Source of the DNA: Solemya velum gill symbiont
Lineage (GTDB): Bacteria > Pseudomonadota > Gammaproteobacteria > Chromatiales > Chromatiaceae
Assembly (NCBI RefSeq): GCF_000787395.1
Contig: NZ_JRAA01000001.1
Location: 620,001 to 684,000 of the forward strand
Length of the DNA: 64,000 bases
Reading direction: 5' to 3'
A program made the translations under genes and the position numbers. Below, in pieces: positions 49,869 through 62,453 of this stretch. The notes beneath the pieces were generated by a model that was given only the letters and a program-made list of their open reading frames with translations, was not told the DNA's origin and searched no databases. Position 1 is the first letter of the stretch. Each line of letters starts with the position of its first letter.

Positions 49869-50753
49869 TCAGGAACCCTGGACCTGCGCCATAACCTCGG
49901 CTGCAAAATCCTCTTGTTTCTTCTCAATCCCCTCACCCACTTCGTAGCGCGTGAAGCTAATCACCTTTGCACCTGCCTTTTCAAGCAGCTTGCCGACAGT
50001 AACATCGGGATCCTTGACGAAAGCCTGACCGTTAAGAGTGATCTCCTCGAGGTACTTGCGAACACGCCCTTCAATGATCTTGTCGACGATCGCTTCAGGC
50101 TTGCCGCTCTCAAGAGCCTGGGCGCGAAAGATTTCACGCTCGCTGGCGAGCTTCTCGGCAGGAACATCGTCTGCAGAAACACATACAGGGTTGCTTGCAG
50201 CAATGTGCATTGCGATATCACGACCCAGCTCTGCGTCACCACCTTCCATATCGACGAGAACACCGATACGCACACCGTGACGATAAGAGTAGACTCCGCC
50301 ACTGGAGTTGATACGTACAAAACGGCGCACGGACATGTTTTCACCGATTTTTGAAATCAGTGCATCACGTGTCGCAGCAATTGTTGCCTCTTCACCATCA
50401 TGCAGAGGCATATCGACCAGTGTCTCAACATCCGCAACATCAGAGTTGAGCGTACGCTCTGCAACTGCATTGGCAAAAGATGAGAAGTTTTCATCCTTTG
50501 CAACAAAGTCAGTCTCACAGTTGACTTCAACCATTGCGGCTGACTTGTTGTCATCGCTGGCAGCAAAAACAATCAGACCTTCCGCAGCAATGCGTCCAGC
50601 CTTCTTGGCAGCTTTCGCCTGACCGGATTTACGCATATTCTCGATAGCGGTTTCGATATCGCCATCTGTTTCGACCAGTGCTTTCTTGCACTCCATCATG
50701 CCTGCGCCAGTTCTTTCACGCAGCTCTTTAACCAAAGACGCGGTAATCGCCAT
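49869..50753 (-). CDS. tsf: Elongation factor Ts
   Basis: Guanine nucleotide exchange factor for EF-Tu. N-terminal UBA-like domain [19 protein letters not shown] (residues 9-27), then the [10 protein letters not shown] motif in the core. Length 294 residues. It follows rpsB by 58 bases on the same strand, the universal rpsB-tsf pair, and ends before a strong terminator. Confidence 0.98.
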   Translation of the reverse strand: MAITASLVKELRERTGAGMMECKKALVETDGDIETAIENMRKSGQAKAAKKAGRIAAEGLIVFAASDDNKSAAMVEVNCETDFVAKDENFSSFANAVAERTLNSDVADVETLVDMPLHDGEEATIAATRDALISKIGENMSVRRFVRINSSGGVYSYRHGVRIGVLVDMEGGDAELGRDIAMHIAASNPVCVSADDVPAEKLASEREIFRAQALESGKPEAIVDKIIEGRVRKYLEEITLNGQAFVKDPDVTVGKLLEKAGAKVISFTRYEVGEGIEKKQEDFAAEVMAQVQGS

Positions 50754-50811
50754 TACATCGACCTCGTAGGAATTGAATTAGGTTTGGGTTCCAGTAAGCC
50801 TTGCGAAGGAA

Positions 50812-51615
50812 TTAACCTTCTACAGGTGCTTCCGGTGCAGGTTCAGCTGCTGCTTCTGGAGTAGGCTCTGCAGCCGCTTCAGGTGCTGGTGCTGCAGGTG
50901 CAGTGTCACCACCGGCTGCAACTGTTGCTGCACTGGCACGACCTTCAAGAACCGCCGCAGATGCGCCCTGTACATATAGCTGTACTGCGCGGATAGCGTC
51001 ATCATTTCCAGGAATGACGTAATCGATTGCATCCGGGTCATTGTTGGTATCAACGACAGCAATAACAGGAATCCCCAGCTTGCTGGCTTCAGCTACAGCA
51101 TTCTTCTCGTAACCGCTATCTACAATAAAGAGCGCATCGGGAATGCCGTTCATGTGCTTGATGCCACCAAGACTGCGGTTCAGCTTTTCCATTTCACGAG
51201 TAAGAGTCAGTTGCTCTTTCTTGTTGAAACGGGTTGAAAGGCTACCATCCTCGCTCATGCTCTCAAGATCCTTGAGGCGCTTGATAGACTGCTTGATGGT
51301 TTTGAAGTTTGTCAGCATGCCGCCGAGCCAACGATGGTTGACATAGGGCATATTGCAACGCTCGGCTTCTTCGCGAATCACATCGCGTGCCGCACGCTTG
51401 GTGCCGACAAAGAGAACTTTGCCGCCATTGGCTGCAAGGGATCCGATGAAATTCATCGCATCATTGTGCAGTGGCAGGGTCTTCTCAAGATTAATGATGT
51501 GGATCTTGTTACGCTCGCCAAAGATGTAGTTAGCCATCTTCGGGTTCCAGTAGCGGGTCTGGTGACCAAAATGTACGCCTGCTTCAAGCATCTGGCGCAT
51601 GCTGATATTTGCCAT
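50812..51615 (-). CDS. rpsB: 30S ribosomal protein S2 with an Ala/Pro/Glu-rich tail
   Basis: Ribosomal protein S2, binding the small subunit near S1. The core [20 protein letters not shown] and [21 protein letters not shown] are standard. Residues from about 220 on form a low-complexity tail of alanine, proline and glutamate (repeats like [18 protein letters not shown]), longer than in E. coli. The tail is probably disordered. GGAG lies ten bases before the ATG. A strong promoter lies upstream at 51750-51778. Confidence 0.97.
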   Translation of the reverse strand: MANISMRQMLEAGVHFGHQTRYWNPKMANYIFGERNKIHIINLEKTLPLHNDAMNFIGSLAANGGKVLFVGTKRAARDVIREEAERCNMPYVNHRWLGGMLTNFKTIKQSIKRLKDLESMSEDGSLSTRFNKKEQLTLTREMEKLNRSLGGIKHMNGIPDALFIVDSGYEKNAVAEASKLGIPVIAVVDTNNDPDAIDYVIPGNDDAIRAVQLYVQGASAAVLEGRASAATVAAGGDTAPAAPAPEAAAEPTPEAAAEPAPEAPVEG

Positions 51616-51633
51616 TTTTTAATAACTCCAATA

Positions 51634-51743
51634 TCGGGTTGGGCCTCCATGTATCCCGACTCTCAACCTTCAAGAGGCACCCAGAAAATCGTGTCGATAC
51701 ATGTGCGGATTAACTTCACTGAAGCGACTTTGCTCCATGAAGG
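51634..51743 (-). promoter_or_regulatory. 5' leader of rpsB, possible S2 autoregulatory site
   Basis: About 127 bases separate the promoter from the rpsB start. Just before the ribosome site, TCGGG (51655-51659) pairs with CCCGA (51634-51638) around a 16-base loop. S2 is known to repress its own operon through such a leader in gammaproteobacteria; whether this leader does is inferred. Confidence 0.35.
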
Positions 51744-51749
51744 GCGCGA

Positions 51750-51778
51750 TTTATAGCATAATGCGCGCCCAATCTCAA
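51750..51778 (-). promoter_or_regulatory. Sigma-70 promoter of rpsB-tsf
   Basis: On the minus strand TTGAGA (-35) and TATAAA (-10) have a 17-base spacer ending TGC, an extended -10. This is close to consensus and fits a highly expressed ribosomal operon. Confidence 0.8.
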
Positions 51779-51840
51779 TCTTTAACGGATAAGAGTCTGT
51801 ATAATCCGCAGCAATACCTAACAGGGCAAACAACGAAATT

Positions 51841-52608
51841 ATGGCCGTCACAATAAAAACAGCAGAAGAAATCAACAAGATGCGTATCGCCGGGCGACTC
51901 GCAGCTGATGTTCTGGACATGATCGGCGAACACGTCAAGATCGGCGTGAGCACCGAAGAACTCGACACTATTTGCCATGACTACATAGTCAATGCACAAC
52001 AGGCAATTCCTGCCCCACTGAACTATCACGGCTTCCCGAAATCGATCTGTACATCTGTCAACCACCAGGTTTGCCATGGCATTCCAGGCGGCAAAAAACT
52101 TAAGAATGGCGATATTATCAATATCGATATCACTGTTATAAAGGATGGCTTCCACGGCGATACCAGCCGTATGTTCATTGTCGGCGAGGGTTCGATTCTC
52201 ACCAGGCGCCTGATCGACATTACCCGCCAGGCGATGTGGAAAGGTATCGAGATGGTAAAGCCGGGCGTCCATATTGGCGATATCGGCCATGCGATCCAGA
52301 CTCTTGTCGAGTCCAGTGGTTACTCAGTCGTACGCGAGTATTGCGGTCATGGCATCGGGCGCGAGTTTCACGAAGATCCGCAGATTCTCCACTATGGCAC
52401 ACCAGGTAACGGACTCACCCTCCAGGCAGGCATGTGTTTTACGATTGAGCCCATGGTCAACGCCGGTAAGCGTCAAATCAAACTCCTGCCCGACAAGTGG
52501 ACAGTTGTCACCAAGGATCGCAAGCCTTCTGCCCAGTGGGAACATACGCTGGCTGTCACTGAAGATGGATTCGAAGTCTTCACCCTGGGTGCAGAAGAAC
52601 GGAGTTGA
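51841..52608 (+). CDS. map: Methionine aminopeptidase, type I
   Basis: Removes the N-terminal methionine from nascent proteins. The 255-residue pita-bread fold shows NHQVCHGIPGGKKLKNGDIINIDITV, GYSVVREYCGHGIGREFHE, and the C-terminal EHTLAVTEDGFEV, containing the two-metal ligands. It is divergent from rpsB and three bases upstream of glnD. A TATAAT hexamer at 51800-51805 could be its -10 but lacks a good -35. Confidence 0.97.
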   Translation: MAVTIKTAEEINKMRIAGRLAADVLDMIGEHVKIGVSTEELDTICHDYIVNAQQAIPAPLNYHGFPKSICTSVNHQVCHGIPGGKKLKNGDIINIDITVIKDGFHGDTSRMFIVGEGSILTRRLIDITRQAMWKGIEMVKPGVHIGDIGHAIQTLVESSGYSVVREYCGHGIGREFHEDPQILHYGTPGNGLTLQAGMCFTIEPMVNAGKRQIKLLPDKWTVVTKDRKPSAQWEHTLAVTEDGFEVFTLGAEERS

Positions 52609-52611
52609 ACA

Positions 52612-55233
52612 ATGCTTCCTGCTGAAATTGAACTCCCACTCCTGAAGACACTGGAATCTGCAGGAGACCATATCGGCGAGCTCAAAAGTTATATCGATGC
52701 CATCAACCAGGCCCTTCTAGCTGCTTTCAAAAAGGGCGCTTCCATCGATAGCGTCATTACGGGGCGTGCACACCTGGTCGATAAGCTGTTGCAGTCGATC
52801 TGGGAGCAGAAATGTGACCCTGATTGCGGAGCGGCCCTTATTGCTGTTGGTGGTTACGGCCGTGGTGAACTCCATCCCTCCTCGGACATTGATCTGCTGT
52901 TCCTTGTAGAAGAATCCCTTCAACAGGAGAGCGAAGAACAGATTTCTGCCATTGTCACCCTGTTGTGGGATATTGGGCTGAATATAGGACATAGCGTTCG
53001 CACACCGGAAATGTGTGCCACCGAGGCAGAGAATGACATCACTGTGACCACTACCCTGATGGAATCCCGCCTGCTGGCTGGTAGCGAAAGCCTCTACACC
53101 GAAATGCAGGCTGCAACCGGGCCGGACAAGGTGTGGCCGCCAGATGCCTTCTTCCAGGCCAAGCTTGAAGAACAACAGAGGCGGCACAAAAAATACGATG
53201 ATACCGCGCACAATCTGGAACCCAATATCAAGGGCGGCCCTGGCGGCCTGCGCGATATCCAGATGATCCAATGGGTCGCAAGGCGCAAATTCGGAGTGAC
53301 ATCACTCAACGAACTGGTCGAACGCGGCATTCTCACCGAGGCCGAGTTCAGATCTCTTGAACTGGGTAAAAAACACCTGTGGCGCATTCGTTTCATGTTG
53401 CACACAATTACCGAGCGCGAGGAGGATCGCCTGCTGTTTGACCTGCAGCAGAAACTGGCAGCAGCATTTGAACACAGGGACAACGAGGCCAACCTCGCAG
53501 TCGAGCAGTTCATGCAGAAGTACTACCGGACCATTGCCCGACTGCAGCGTCTCAACGAGATACTCCTGCAATACTTTGAGGAATCGATCCTCAACGCGGA
53601 TGAGAAGCGCGAAATTACAGTGCTGAACCGCCGTTTTCATATCGTCAATGGCTACATCGGGGCTGTCGACAGCCAGATTTTCAGCCACAGGCCGCTGGCA
53701 CTGCTGGAAATCTTCTTTCTCATCACCCAGAACCCCATGATCCGTGGCATACGTGCCTCAACGATCCGCCTGATACACGAGCACTTGCACCTTATCGATC
53801 GTCGTTTTCGTAACGACCCGAAGGCAAAACAGCTTTTCCTGCAGATTGTCAGACAATCGCATGGTGTTTACCGAGTGCTGCGCAGCATGAACCGTTATGG
53901 CTTGCTGGCTGCCTATATTCCCGCCTTCACCAATATCGTCGGACGTATGCAATACGACCTGTTTCATGTCTACACAGTCGATACGCATACCCTGTTCCTG
54001 ATTCGAAATATGCGACGCCTGACGGTTCCTGAACTGAGCAGTGAATTCCCTTTGGCGAGTGAGATAATGGCTTCAATTGATCAGCAGGAGACCCTGATTC
54101 TGGCCGCCCTGTTTCACGACATAGCAAAAGGTCGTGGCGGTGACCATTCGGAACTCGGTGCGGTTGATGCGCTTCATTTCTGCCGTGCACACAATTTGTC
54201 CGAACAGCAGGTGCACCTGATCTCCTGGCTGGTAAAAAACCACCTGGTGATGTCGATGACTGCGCAGCGCAAGGACATTGAAGATCCGGACGTCATCCGC
54301 AACTTCGCAAAGCTTGTGATGACGCCGAAACACCTCAAGCACCTCTACCTGCTGACACTGTGCGACATGCGTGCAACCAATCCGAAACGCTGGAATGGCT
54401 GGAAAGATACCCTGCTTAAACAACTCTACCGCCACACGCTCAGAGAGCTGAACAATCCACAGTCTGAAGCGGATGATTACTCCGAGCTGCAGAAAAAGCA
54501 GACACAGGCACGCGAGGAACTTGCCGATCAGGACCAGAAAGCGGTGACACAATTATGGATGCAATTTAGTACTGACTACTTTCAACACCATAGTGTGCAA
54601 GAGATAGCCTGGCACGCTGATGTCATTCTCTCCACCCCGGAACATGAATATCCACAGGTTCGTATCCAGTGTGAAATGAAGCCGGGTGCGAGCGAGATTC
54701 TTATTGTCGATATCGATCATGACAACCTGTTTGCCATCATCACCTCGATAATTGACCAGTGTGCGCTCAACATAGTACAGGCACGCTGTGAAACCACGGA
54801 TGACAACAAGGCAATCAACAGCTTTTCGGTACTTGAGGAGGACGGTAGCCTGATCTGTGACAGGCACCGCGAGGAAGAGATTCGCTCTCGCCTCATCGAC
54901 GATATAAAGAATCTTACCGAGCCACCGGTCAATTCACGACATGTTCCGCGCCAGCTTAAACATTTCGAGATTCCCACGACCATCGAGTTCAGCCAGGACA
55001 AGACCAACATGCGCACTTTACTGCGACTGCAGACTGCTGACAGGCACGGTCTGCTGTCGCGCGTCGGTCTCGCCCTCAGCCAGGCTGAGGTGCGTCTGCT
55101 GAACGTCATTATCGCTACTGTGGGAGCAATGGCAGAGGACACTTTCTTCCTGGTCGACCGTAATGACGAACCCATTACCGACCCGGAGCATCTTGAACGC
55201 ATCAAGTCGCTGCTGCTAGAGCACCTCGAATAG
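52612..55233 (+). CDS. glnD: Bifunctional PII uridylyl-transferase / uridylyl-removing enzyme
   Basis: Nitrogen-status sensor that uridylylates PII proteins when glutamine is low and deuridylylates them when it is high. The nucleotidyltransferase domain has GGYGRGELHPSSDIDLLFL near residue 80. An HD domain follows with LAALFHDIAKGRGGDHSELG near residue 500. Two ACT domains occupy the C-terminus (SEILIVDIDHDNLFAIITS and LLRLQTADRHGLLSRVGLAL). At 873 residues it is normal. It follows map, as in E. coli, and ends before a strong terminator. No PII gene lies in the window. Confidence 0.97.
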   Translation: MLPAEIELPLLKTLESAGDHIGELKSYIDAINQALLAAFKKGASIDSVITGRAHLVDKLLQSIWEQKCDPDCGAALIAVGGYGRGELHPSSDIDLLFLVEESLQQESEEQISAIVTLLWDIGLNIGHSVRTPEMCATEAENDITVTTTLMESRLLAGSESLYTEMQAATGPDKVWPPDAFFQAKLEEQQRRHKKYDDTAHNLEPNIKGGPGGLRDIQMIQWVARRKFGVTSLNELVERGILTEAEFRSLELGKKHLWRIRFMLHTITEREEDRLLFDLQQKLAAAFEHRDNEANLAVEQFMQKYYRTIARLQRLNEILLQYFEESILNADEKREITVLNRRFHIVNGYIGAVDSQIFSHRPLALLEIFFLITQNPMIRGIRASTIRLIHEHLHLIDRRFRNDPKAKQLFLQIVRQSHGVYRVLRSMNRYGLLAAYIPAFTNIVGRMQYDLFHVYTVDTHTLFLIRNMRRLTVPELSSEFPLASEIMASIDQQETLILAALFHDIAKGRGGDHSELGAVDALHFCRAHNLSEQQVHLISWLVKNHLVMSMTAQRKDIEDPDVIRNFAKLVMTPKHLKHLYLLTLCDMRATNPKRWNGWKDTLLKQLYRHTLRELNNPQSEADDYSELQKKQTQAREELADQDQKAVTQLWMQFSTDYFQHHSVQEIAWHADVILSTPEHEYPQVRIQCEMKPGASEILIVDIDHDNLFAIITSIIDQCALNIVQARCETTDDNKAINSFSVLEEDGSLICDRHREEEIRSRLIDDIKNLTEPPVNSRHVPRQLKHFEIPTTIEFSQDKTNMRTLLRLQTADRHGLLSRVGLALSQAEVRLLNVIIATVGAMAEDTFFLVDRNDEPITDPEHLERIKSLLLEHLE

Positions 55234-55251
55234 CAGGATAGCCAGACCAGA

Positions 55252-55286
55252 ACGCAAAAGACCGCCACGAGGGCGGTCTTTTGCGT
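55252..55286. terminator. Bidirectional terminator between glnD and hppA
   Basis: ACGCAAAAGACCGCC pairs perfectly over 15 bp with GGCGGTCTTTTGCGT around a 5-base loop. It lies 19 bases after the glnD stop, with T-rich tracts in both strands. A smaller hairpin, CCGGGG/CCCCGG at 55300-55315, lies closer to hppA and could add to termination of hppA. Confidence 0.88.
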
Positions 55287-55341
55287 TAATAATTGTAATC
55301 CGGGGCAAGCCCCGGGCAGCAATCAAACATCTCTTGCTCTC

Positions 55342-57348
55342 TTACATATTAACCAACAGCGGTGCGATAACCAGTGAGACTATCGCCATTACGTTGATGA
55401 GGATGTTCATTGATGGACCAGAGGTATCCTTGAAGGGGTCGCCTATGGTGTCACCAACAACGACGGCCGTGTGAGTCTCGGAACCCTTGCCACCAAGATT
55501 ACCCTTCTCGACATACTTCTTGGCGTTATCCCAAGCACCACCGGCATTCGCCATGGTGATTGCCAACAGAACACAAGCCAGCAGAGCGCCACCCAGCATA
55601 CCACCTAGCGCTTCAGGACCAAGACCGAAACCGACAACGATTGGTGCACCAACGGCAATCACACCTGGCAGCACCATCTTCTTCAGTGCAGCGGTAGTTG
55701 CAATATCGACACAACGCTCAGTATCAGGCTTGGCTGTACCTTCCAGAAGACCGGGGATCTCGTGGAACTGGCGACGAATCTCATGGATCATGTCGAACGC
55801 GGCTTCACCGACAGCAGTCATAGTCAGGGATGCAATCAGGAATGGCAGCATGCCACCAATCAGCATTCCACCAAGTACCAGCGCGTTACCCAGTTCGAGA
55901 GCAAAATCCGGCTTGCTTGCTGCAATGGTTTCCACGAAGGCGGTAATAATCGCCAGTGCAGCCAGTGCAGCAGCACCGATTGCAAAGCCTTTACCGATCG
56001 CCGCTGTAGTATTACCCAGTTCATCAAGTGAATCGGTAATAGCGCGAACTTCAGGACCAAGTTCCGCCATCTCGGCAATACCGCCGGCGTTATCGGCAAC
56101 AGGACCGTAAGCATCGATTGCCATAGTAATACCGACGGTAGCCAGCATGCCGACAGCCGCGATACCGACACCGTAGAGACCGGCGAGCCAGTCAGAGGCA
56201 ATAATAATGGCAACAATCGACAACAGAGGAATCACCACTGATTGCATGCCGATTGCAAAACCGGCGATGACAACGGTTGCAGGTCCGGTATCACCGGCTT
56301 CAGCAATCCTTCTTACCGGGGAACCGTTAGTGTAGTACTCGGTTACCAGTCCGATGACGATACCGCCGAGCGCGCCAGCAAGCACTGAACCCCAAACGCC
56401 GACCGAAACACCTGTCATGGTCACTACGAAGTAGGCCAGAACCATGAAAAGAATGGTCGCTCCCATGGTGCCGATACGCAGTGCCACCGCAGGCTCCTTA
56501 CCGGAAACCAGCTTGACTGTGGCAATACCGAGAATCGAGCTCAACAGGCCGGCAGACGCCAGCAGCAATGGCAGACTCATGAGTGCTTCCTGCGTACCCA
56601 AACTGGCAAGCGTCGCCGCTGACAACGTTGATGCAATCGCGATAGTAGCGATCATGGAGCCACAGTAGGACTCGAAAATATCCGATCCCATACCGGCAAC
56701 GTCACCAACATTATCACCGACATTATCAGCAATAACACCCGGATTACGTGGATCATCTTCAGGGATACCTGCTTCTATCTTGCCAACCAGGTCGGCACCA
56801 ACGTCCGCACTCTTGGTGAAGATACCGCCACCGACACGAGAGAAGAGCGCAACCGTGGAAGCACCCATGCCGAAACCGTGGATCGCATGAGCCGTCTCGG
56901 GATCACCGCCAAACACCAGGTAGAGAGAACCAAGGCCAATCAGACCCAACGAGGCAACTGCCAGTCCCATGATGGAACCGCCAAAGAAGGCAACTGAAAG
57001 TGCTGCCGCTGGACCTTCGTCTTTTGCAGCACAAGTGGTGCGCGAGTTGGCGTGGGTGGCCGTATACATACCAATCCAGCCAGCGGTAGCAGATGCAAGT
57101 GCACCGACCAGGAATGCCAGCGCTGTTTTCCAGCCAAGGCTGAAGTAGAGGCCAACCAGCAGAACCAGGGAAAACATACCCAGCATACTGTATTCGCGTT
57201 TGATAAAGACCATCGCACCGTGATGAATCTCATCACCGATCTCGCCAACTCGGTCGATTGTCACCGGGTGGCGCTTGACCATACTAAAAATGACAAAGCC
57301 TAGTACAAGCCCTATCACTCCAAAAGAAACTGCTATTTCACCAGTCAT
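55342..57348 (-). CDS. hppA: Membrane-bound ion-pumping pyrophosphatase
   Basis: Couples hydrolysis of pyrophosphate to outward ion transport. About 16 membrane helices; the substrate loop has [20 protein letters not shown] and [14 protein letters not shown]. At the K+-selecting site the sequence is [10 protein letters not shown]: alanine there is known to mark K+-dependent enzymes, where K+-independent ones have lysine. The K+-dependent group includes both sodium and proton pumps, so the ion is not settled. Length 668 residues is typical. It is a single gene flanked by terminators. Confidence 0.95.
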   Translation of the reverse strand: MTGEIAVSFGVIGLVLGFVIFSMVKRHPVTIDRVGEIGDEIHHGAMVFIKREYSMLGMFSLVLLVGLYFSLGWKTALAFLVGALASATAGWIGMYTATHANSRTTCAAKDEGPAAALSVAFFGGSIMGLAVASLGLIGLGSLYLVFGGDPETAHAIHGFGMGASTVALFSRVGGGIFTKSADVGADLVGKIEAGIPEDDPRNPGVIADNVGDNVGDVAGMGSDIFESYCGSMIATIAIASTLSAATLASLGTQEALMSLPLLLASAGLLSSILGIATVKLVSGKEPAVALRIGTMGATILFMVLAYFVVTMTGVSVGVWGSVLAGALGGIVIGLVTEYYTNGSPVRRIAEAGDTGPATVVIAGFAIGMQSVVIPLLSIVAIIIASDWLAGLYGVGIAAVGMLATVGITMAIDAYGPVADNAGGIAEMAELGPEVRAITDSLDELGNTTAAIGKGFAIGAAALAALAIITAFVETIAASKPDFALELGNALVLGGMLIGGMLPFLIASLTMTAVGEAAFDMIHEIRRQFHEIPGLLEGTAKPDTERCVDIATTAALKKMVLPGVIAVGAPIVVGFGLGPEALGGMLGGALLACVLLAITMANAGGAWDNAKKYVEKGNLGGKGSETHTAVVVGDTIGDPFKDTSGPSMNILINVMAIVSLVIAPLLVNM

Positions 57349-57458
57349 AACTTACCCCACTTATATGTGTAATTTTTTTTACAATGTAACTTGAATGGTT
57401 TTTTACTTAGCAGGACAAAGTCTATGCTTTGAATGTCTCTAAGTATAGGGATTCAGGC

Positions 57459-57493
57459 ATAAAAAAATGCACCACTAGGGTGCATTTTTTTAT
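57459..57493 (-). terminator. Intrinsic terminator after purA
   Basis: A 15-bp A/T-flanked stem (ATGCACC / GGTGCAT at its core, loop of five bases) ends in a run of seven Ts on the minus strand. It lies just past the purA stop. Confidence 0.88.
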
Positions 57494-57510
57494 GGTGTAT
57501 TGCACAATGC

Positions 57511-60034
<2,524 letters not shown>

Positions 60035-60049
60035 TCTCTATGTCGTTTT

Positions 60050-60235
60050 CTACAGACGCACCAGGTAAAGCAGGACAAGGCCGGCAATCATACTGATTAT
60101 CCCCGCCGTTCGCATCGAATTGTCGTCCATGTCGGACATTTTACGCATTGTCTCGCGAAATTTCTGTGGCGAGAGAAAGGGAAAAATTCCCTCGATAATC
60201 ATTAACAGCGCAAGTGCCGCCCACAGATCCTGCAT
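60050..60235 (-). CDS. DUF2065 family small membrane protein (YjeT-like)
   Basis: A 61-residue protein with two hydrophobic helices (about residues 4-20 and 43-60) and a charged linker QKFRETMRKMSDMDD. Relatives such as E. coli YjeT also lie between hflC and purA. No function is known. The start is supported by its fit to the family; hisZ follows 15 bases later. Confidence 0.88.
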   Translation of the reverse strand: MQDLWAALALLMIIEGIFPFLSPQKFRETMRKMSDMDDNSMRTAGIISMIAGLVLLYLVRL

Positions 60236-60256
60236 AGTCTAGCCCGGGTCAATCCT

Positions 60257-60282
60257 GAAAAAGGCCGGGACAAGCCCGGCCT
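60257..60282 (-). terminator. Intrinsic terminator after hflC
   Basis: On the minus strand AGGCCGGG pairs with CCCGGCCT around a 5-base loop and is followed by TTTTT. It lies 25 bases past the hflC stop and upstream of the DUF2065 gene. Confidence 0.85.
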
Positions 60283-60307
60283 GTGCAACTAACTCAACAA
60301 TCTGATT

Positions 60308-61165
60308 CTACTGCGATTGCTGATTCAAGTAACGAAAAAATTCCGATTCAGGATTCAACAGCATCACGTCACCACCCTGCTCGAAGATGGTGCGATAGGA
60401 GCTGAGACTGCGCCAGAAGGCATAGAATTCAGCATCCTGTTCAAATGCAGTGGCGTAAATCTCTGCAGATTTCGCATCACCCTCACCACGGATTTTCTCC
60501 GCATCACGATAGGCTTCAGCTAGCAGTTCAGTACGCTCGCGCTCTGCCTCTGCGCGAATCCTTTCGGCTGCCTCGGCACCCTGTGCACGCAGCTCCTTGG
60601 CCGCACGTTCACGCTCGGTACGCATACGACGGTAGATCGCCTCGCTCAACTGCGGGGGGAAATCAACCTTCTTGACACGTACGTCGATAATTTCAACACC
60701 AAGGTCAGATGCATCTTCAGAAGCCGACTTCGCAAGCAATTCCATGATTTCAGCACGTTCACCAGAGATAACTTCCTGGATGGTGCGCTTGGCGAACTCG
60801 TCACGCAGTGCCGTGTTGATTCGTTCGCCCAGCAGCTCAGCTGCACGTCGCATGTCACCGCGCGTGGTACGGTAGAACTTTTCGACCTGTAAAATGCGCC
60901 ACTTGACGAAAGAGTCCACCACGACGAACTTCTTCTCAATGGTGAGAAATTCCTGTGGACGTGAATCAAGCGTCTGTATGCGGCGGTCAAACTTGATTAC
61001 GGAGTTGATCAGCGGGATACGGAAATGGACACCCGGATCATATTCGGTCTCGACGATCTCACCGAGACGCAGCTTGATAGCAACCTCGCGCTCATCGACG
61101 ACAAATGCCATAGAAACCAGTGCAACCAGTGCAACCAGTACGATTCCAACGATTAATTTACCCAT
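60308..61165 (-). CDS. hflC: HflC, modulator of FtsH protease
   Basis: SPFH-domain protein forming, with HflK, a large membrane assembly around FtsH. One N-terminal membrane helix (about residues 2-22) is followed by the SPFH domain and a coiled-coil helix rich in glutamate, alanine and arginine (RTERERAAKELRAQGAEAAE). ATG 61165 overlaps the hflK stop as TGATG; a start one codon upstream is possible. 285 residues. Confidence 0.96.
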   Translation of the reverse strand: MGKLIVGIVLVALVALVSMAFVVDEREVAIKLRLGEIVETEYDPGVHFRIPLINSVIKFDRRIQTLDSRPQEFLTIEKKFVVVDSFVKWRILQVEKFYRTTRGDMRRAAELLGERINTALRDEFAKRTIQEVISGERAEIMELLAKSASEDASDLGVEIIDVRVKKVDFPPQLSEAIYRRMRTERERAAKELRAQGAEAAERIRAEAERERTELLAEAYRDAEKIRGEGDAKSAEIYATAFEQDAEFYAFWRSLSSYRTIFEQGGDVMLLNPESEFFRYLNQQSQ

Positions 61166-62343
61166 CAACGAGTCCTCCTGTCACGGCTGCCACGCGAATC
61201 AACACGCTCTGTTGCCTGGCTGTCGCCGGGATCTGCCGCCGTCGTCCCAAGATCATCGAACTGCTCCTGCTGAGGAGCTGTACGGGTGCGCTGCTTCATC
61301 AACTGGTCCAGCGGAATGTAGGTAAGATTATTGCTTGAGTTGGTATCCATGACCACTTTACTCGTGTCACTGTAGACCTGCTCAACAGTTTCCAGATAAA
61401 GACGCTGGCGTGTCACTTCTGGCGCCCTCTTGTACTCGCCAAGGAGCGAGAGAAAGCGCGCAGACTCACCTTCAGCCTCTGCAATGACCTGGGCCCTGTA
61501 GGCCTTGGCATCTTCAAGACGACGGGCAGAAGCACCACGTGCACGCGGTACAATCTCGTTAGCATAGGCCTCGGCCTTGTTTTCGAAGCGCTCCTTGTCC
61601 TCGCGCGCCTTGTTGACGTCATCAAACGCCTCTTTTACAGCAGGTGGTGCACCCGCACGCTGAATATTGACACCAACAATCTCGAGACCCGTCTGATAAC
61701 GTTCGACCAAAGTACGCAGGCCCTGCTCTACAGCGTCTGCAATCTGGCTACGATTTTCCGAGACGATAATGCTGTCGAGTGGATTCTGTCCCACAACCTC
61801 ACGCAGCGTCGTTTCGGTCGCATCGCGTATGGTTTTCTCCGGGGCAAAGTCCCTGAACAGGTAGGTTTCAGGAGCTGAGATGCGATACTGCACCTTGAGT
61901 TCCAGGTCGACGATATTTTCATCGCGCGTCAGCATGTGTGCTTCAACTTGAAAGTTCTCGACATTATCAACGTTAACCTTGATAACTTCCTCTATTGGAT
62001 AAGGGATATGCCAGTTTGGCCCCGGTTGGGTAACATCCCCGAAGGCACCAAAACGCAACACAACACCACGTTCTGCCGGCTGCACAATATAGAACCCGCT
62101 CGCAGCCCAGACTGCCGCAGCAACCACCAACAGTGCAGCGACACCCTTGCCGCCAATACCGCTGGGAAAGCCACCGCCACCACCGGAGCTTTCACCGCCG
62201 CCGTTGCCACGCGATTTGCCAAACAGCCCGCCAAGCTTCTTCTGCAGATTCTTGACTACTTCGTCTAGATCAGGCGGGCCGTCATTACGATTGCCTCCAC
62301 CCCAGGGGTCGCGATCGCCGCCACCCGGTTGATTCCATGCCAT
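61165..62343 (-). CDS. hflK: HflK, modulator of FtsH protease
   Basis: Partner of HflC. A glycine- and asparagine-rich cytoplasmic start (NQPGGGDRDPWGGGNRNDG) precedes a membrane helix near residues 70-90, then the SPFH domain (PAERGVVLRFGAF, DENIVDLELKVQYRI) and a helical tail ending in polar residues. 392 residues, within the family range. It is 110 bases after hflX and coupled to hflC. Confidence 0.96.
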   Translation of the reverse strand: MAWNQPGGGDRDPWGGGNRNDGPPDLDEVVKNLQKKLGGLFGKSRGNGGGESSGGGGGFPSGIGGKGVAALLVVAAAVWAASGFYIVQPAERGVVLRFGAFGDVTQPGPNWHIPYPIEEVIKVNVDNVENFQVEAHMLTRDENIVDLELKVQYRISAPETYLFRDFAPEKTIRDATETTLREVVGQNPLDSIIVSENRSQIADAVEQGLRTLVERYQTGLEIVGVNIQRAGAPPAVKEAFDDVNKAREDKERFENKAEAYANEIVPRARGASARRLEDAKAYRAQVIAEAEGESARFLSLLGEYKRAPEVTRQRLYLETVEQVYSDTSKVVMDTNSSNNLTYIPLDQLMKQRTRTAPQQEQFDDLGTTAADPGDSQATERVDSRGSRDRRTR

Positions 62344-62453
62344 TCAAAACTCCGGAATAGTAATTTAATAATGGACAAATAATGCCAAAGCACGAATTCT
62401 AGCCGGATTGGCGCACAATTCATACCATACACTTCAAGTGATTTTGGACTACT

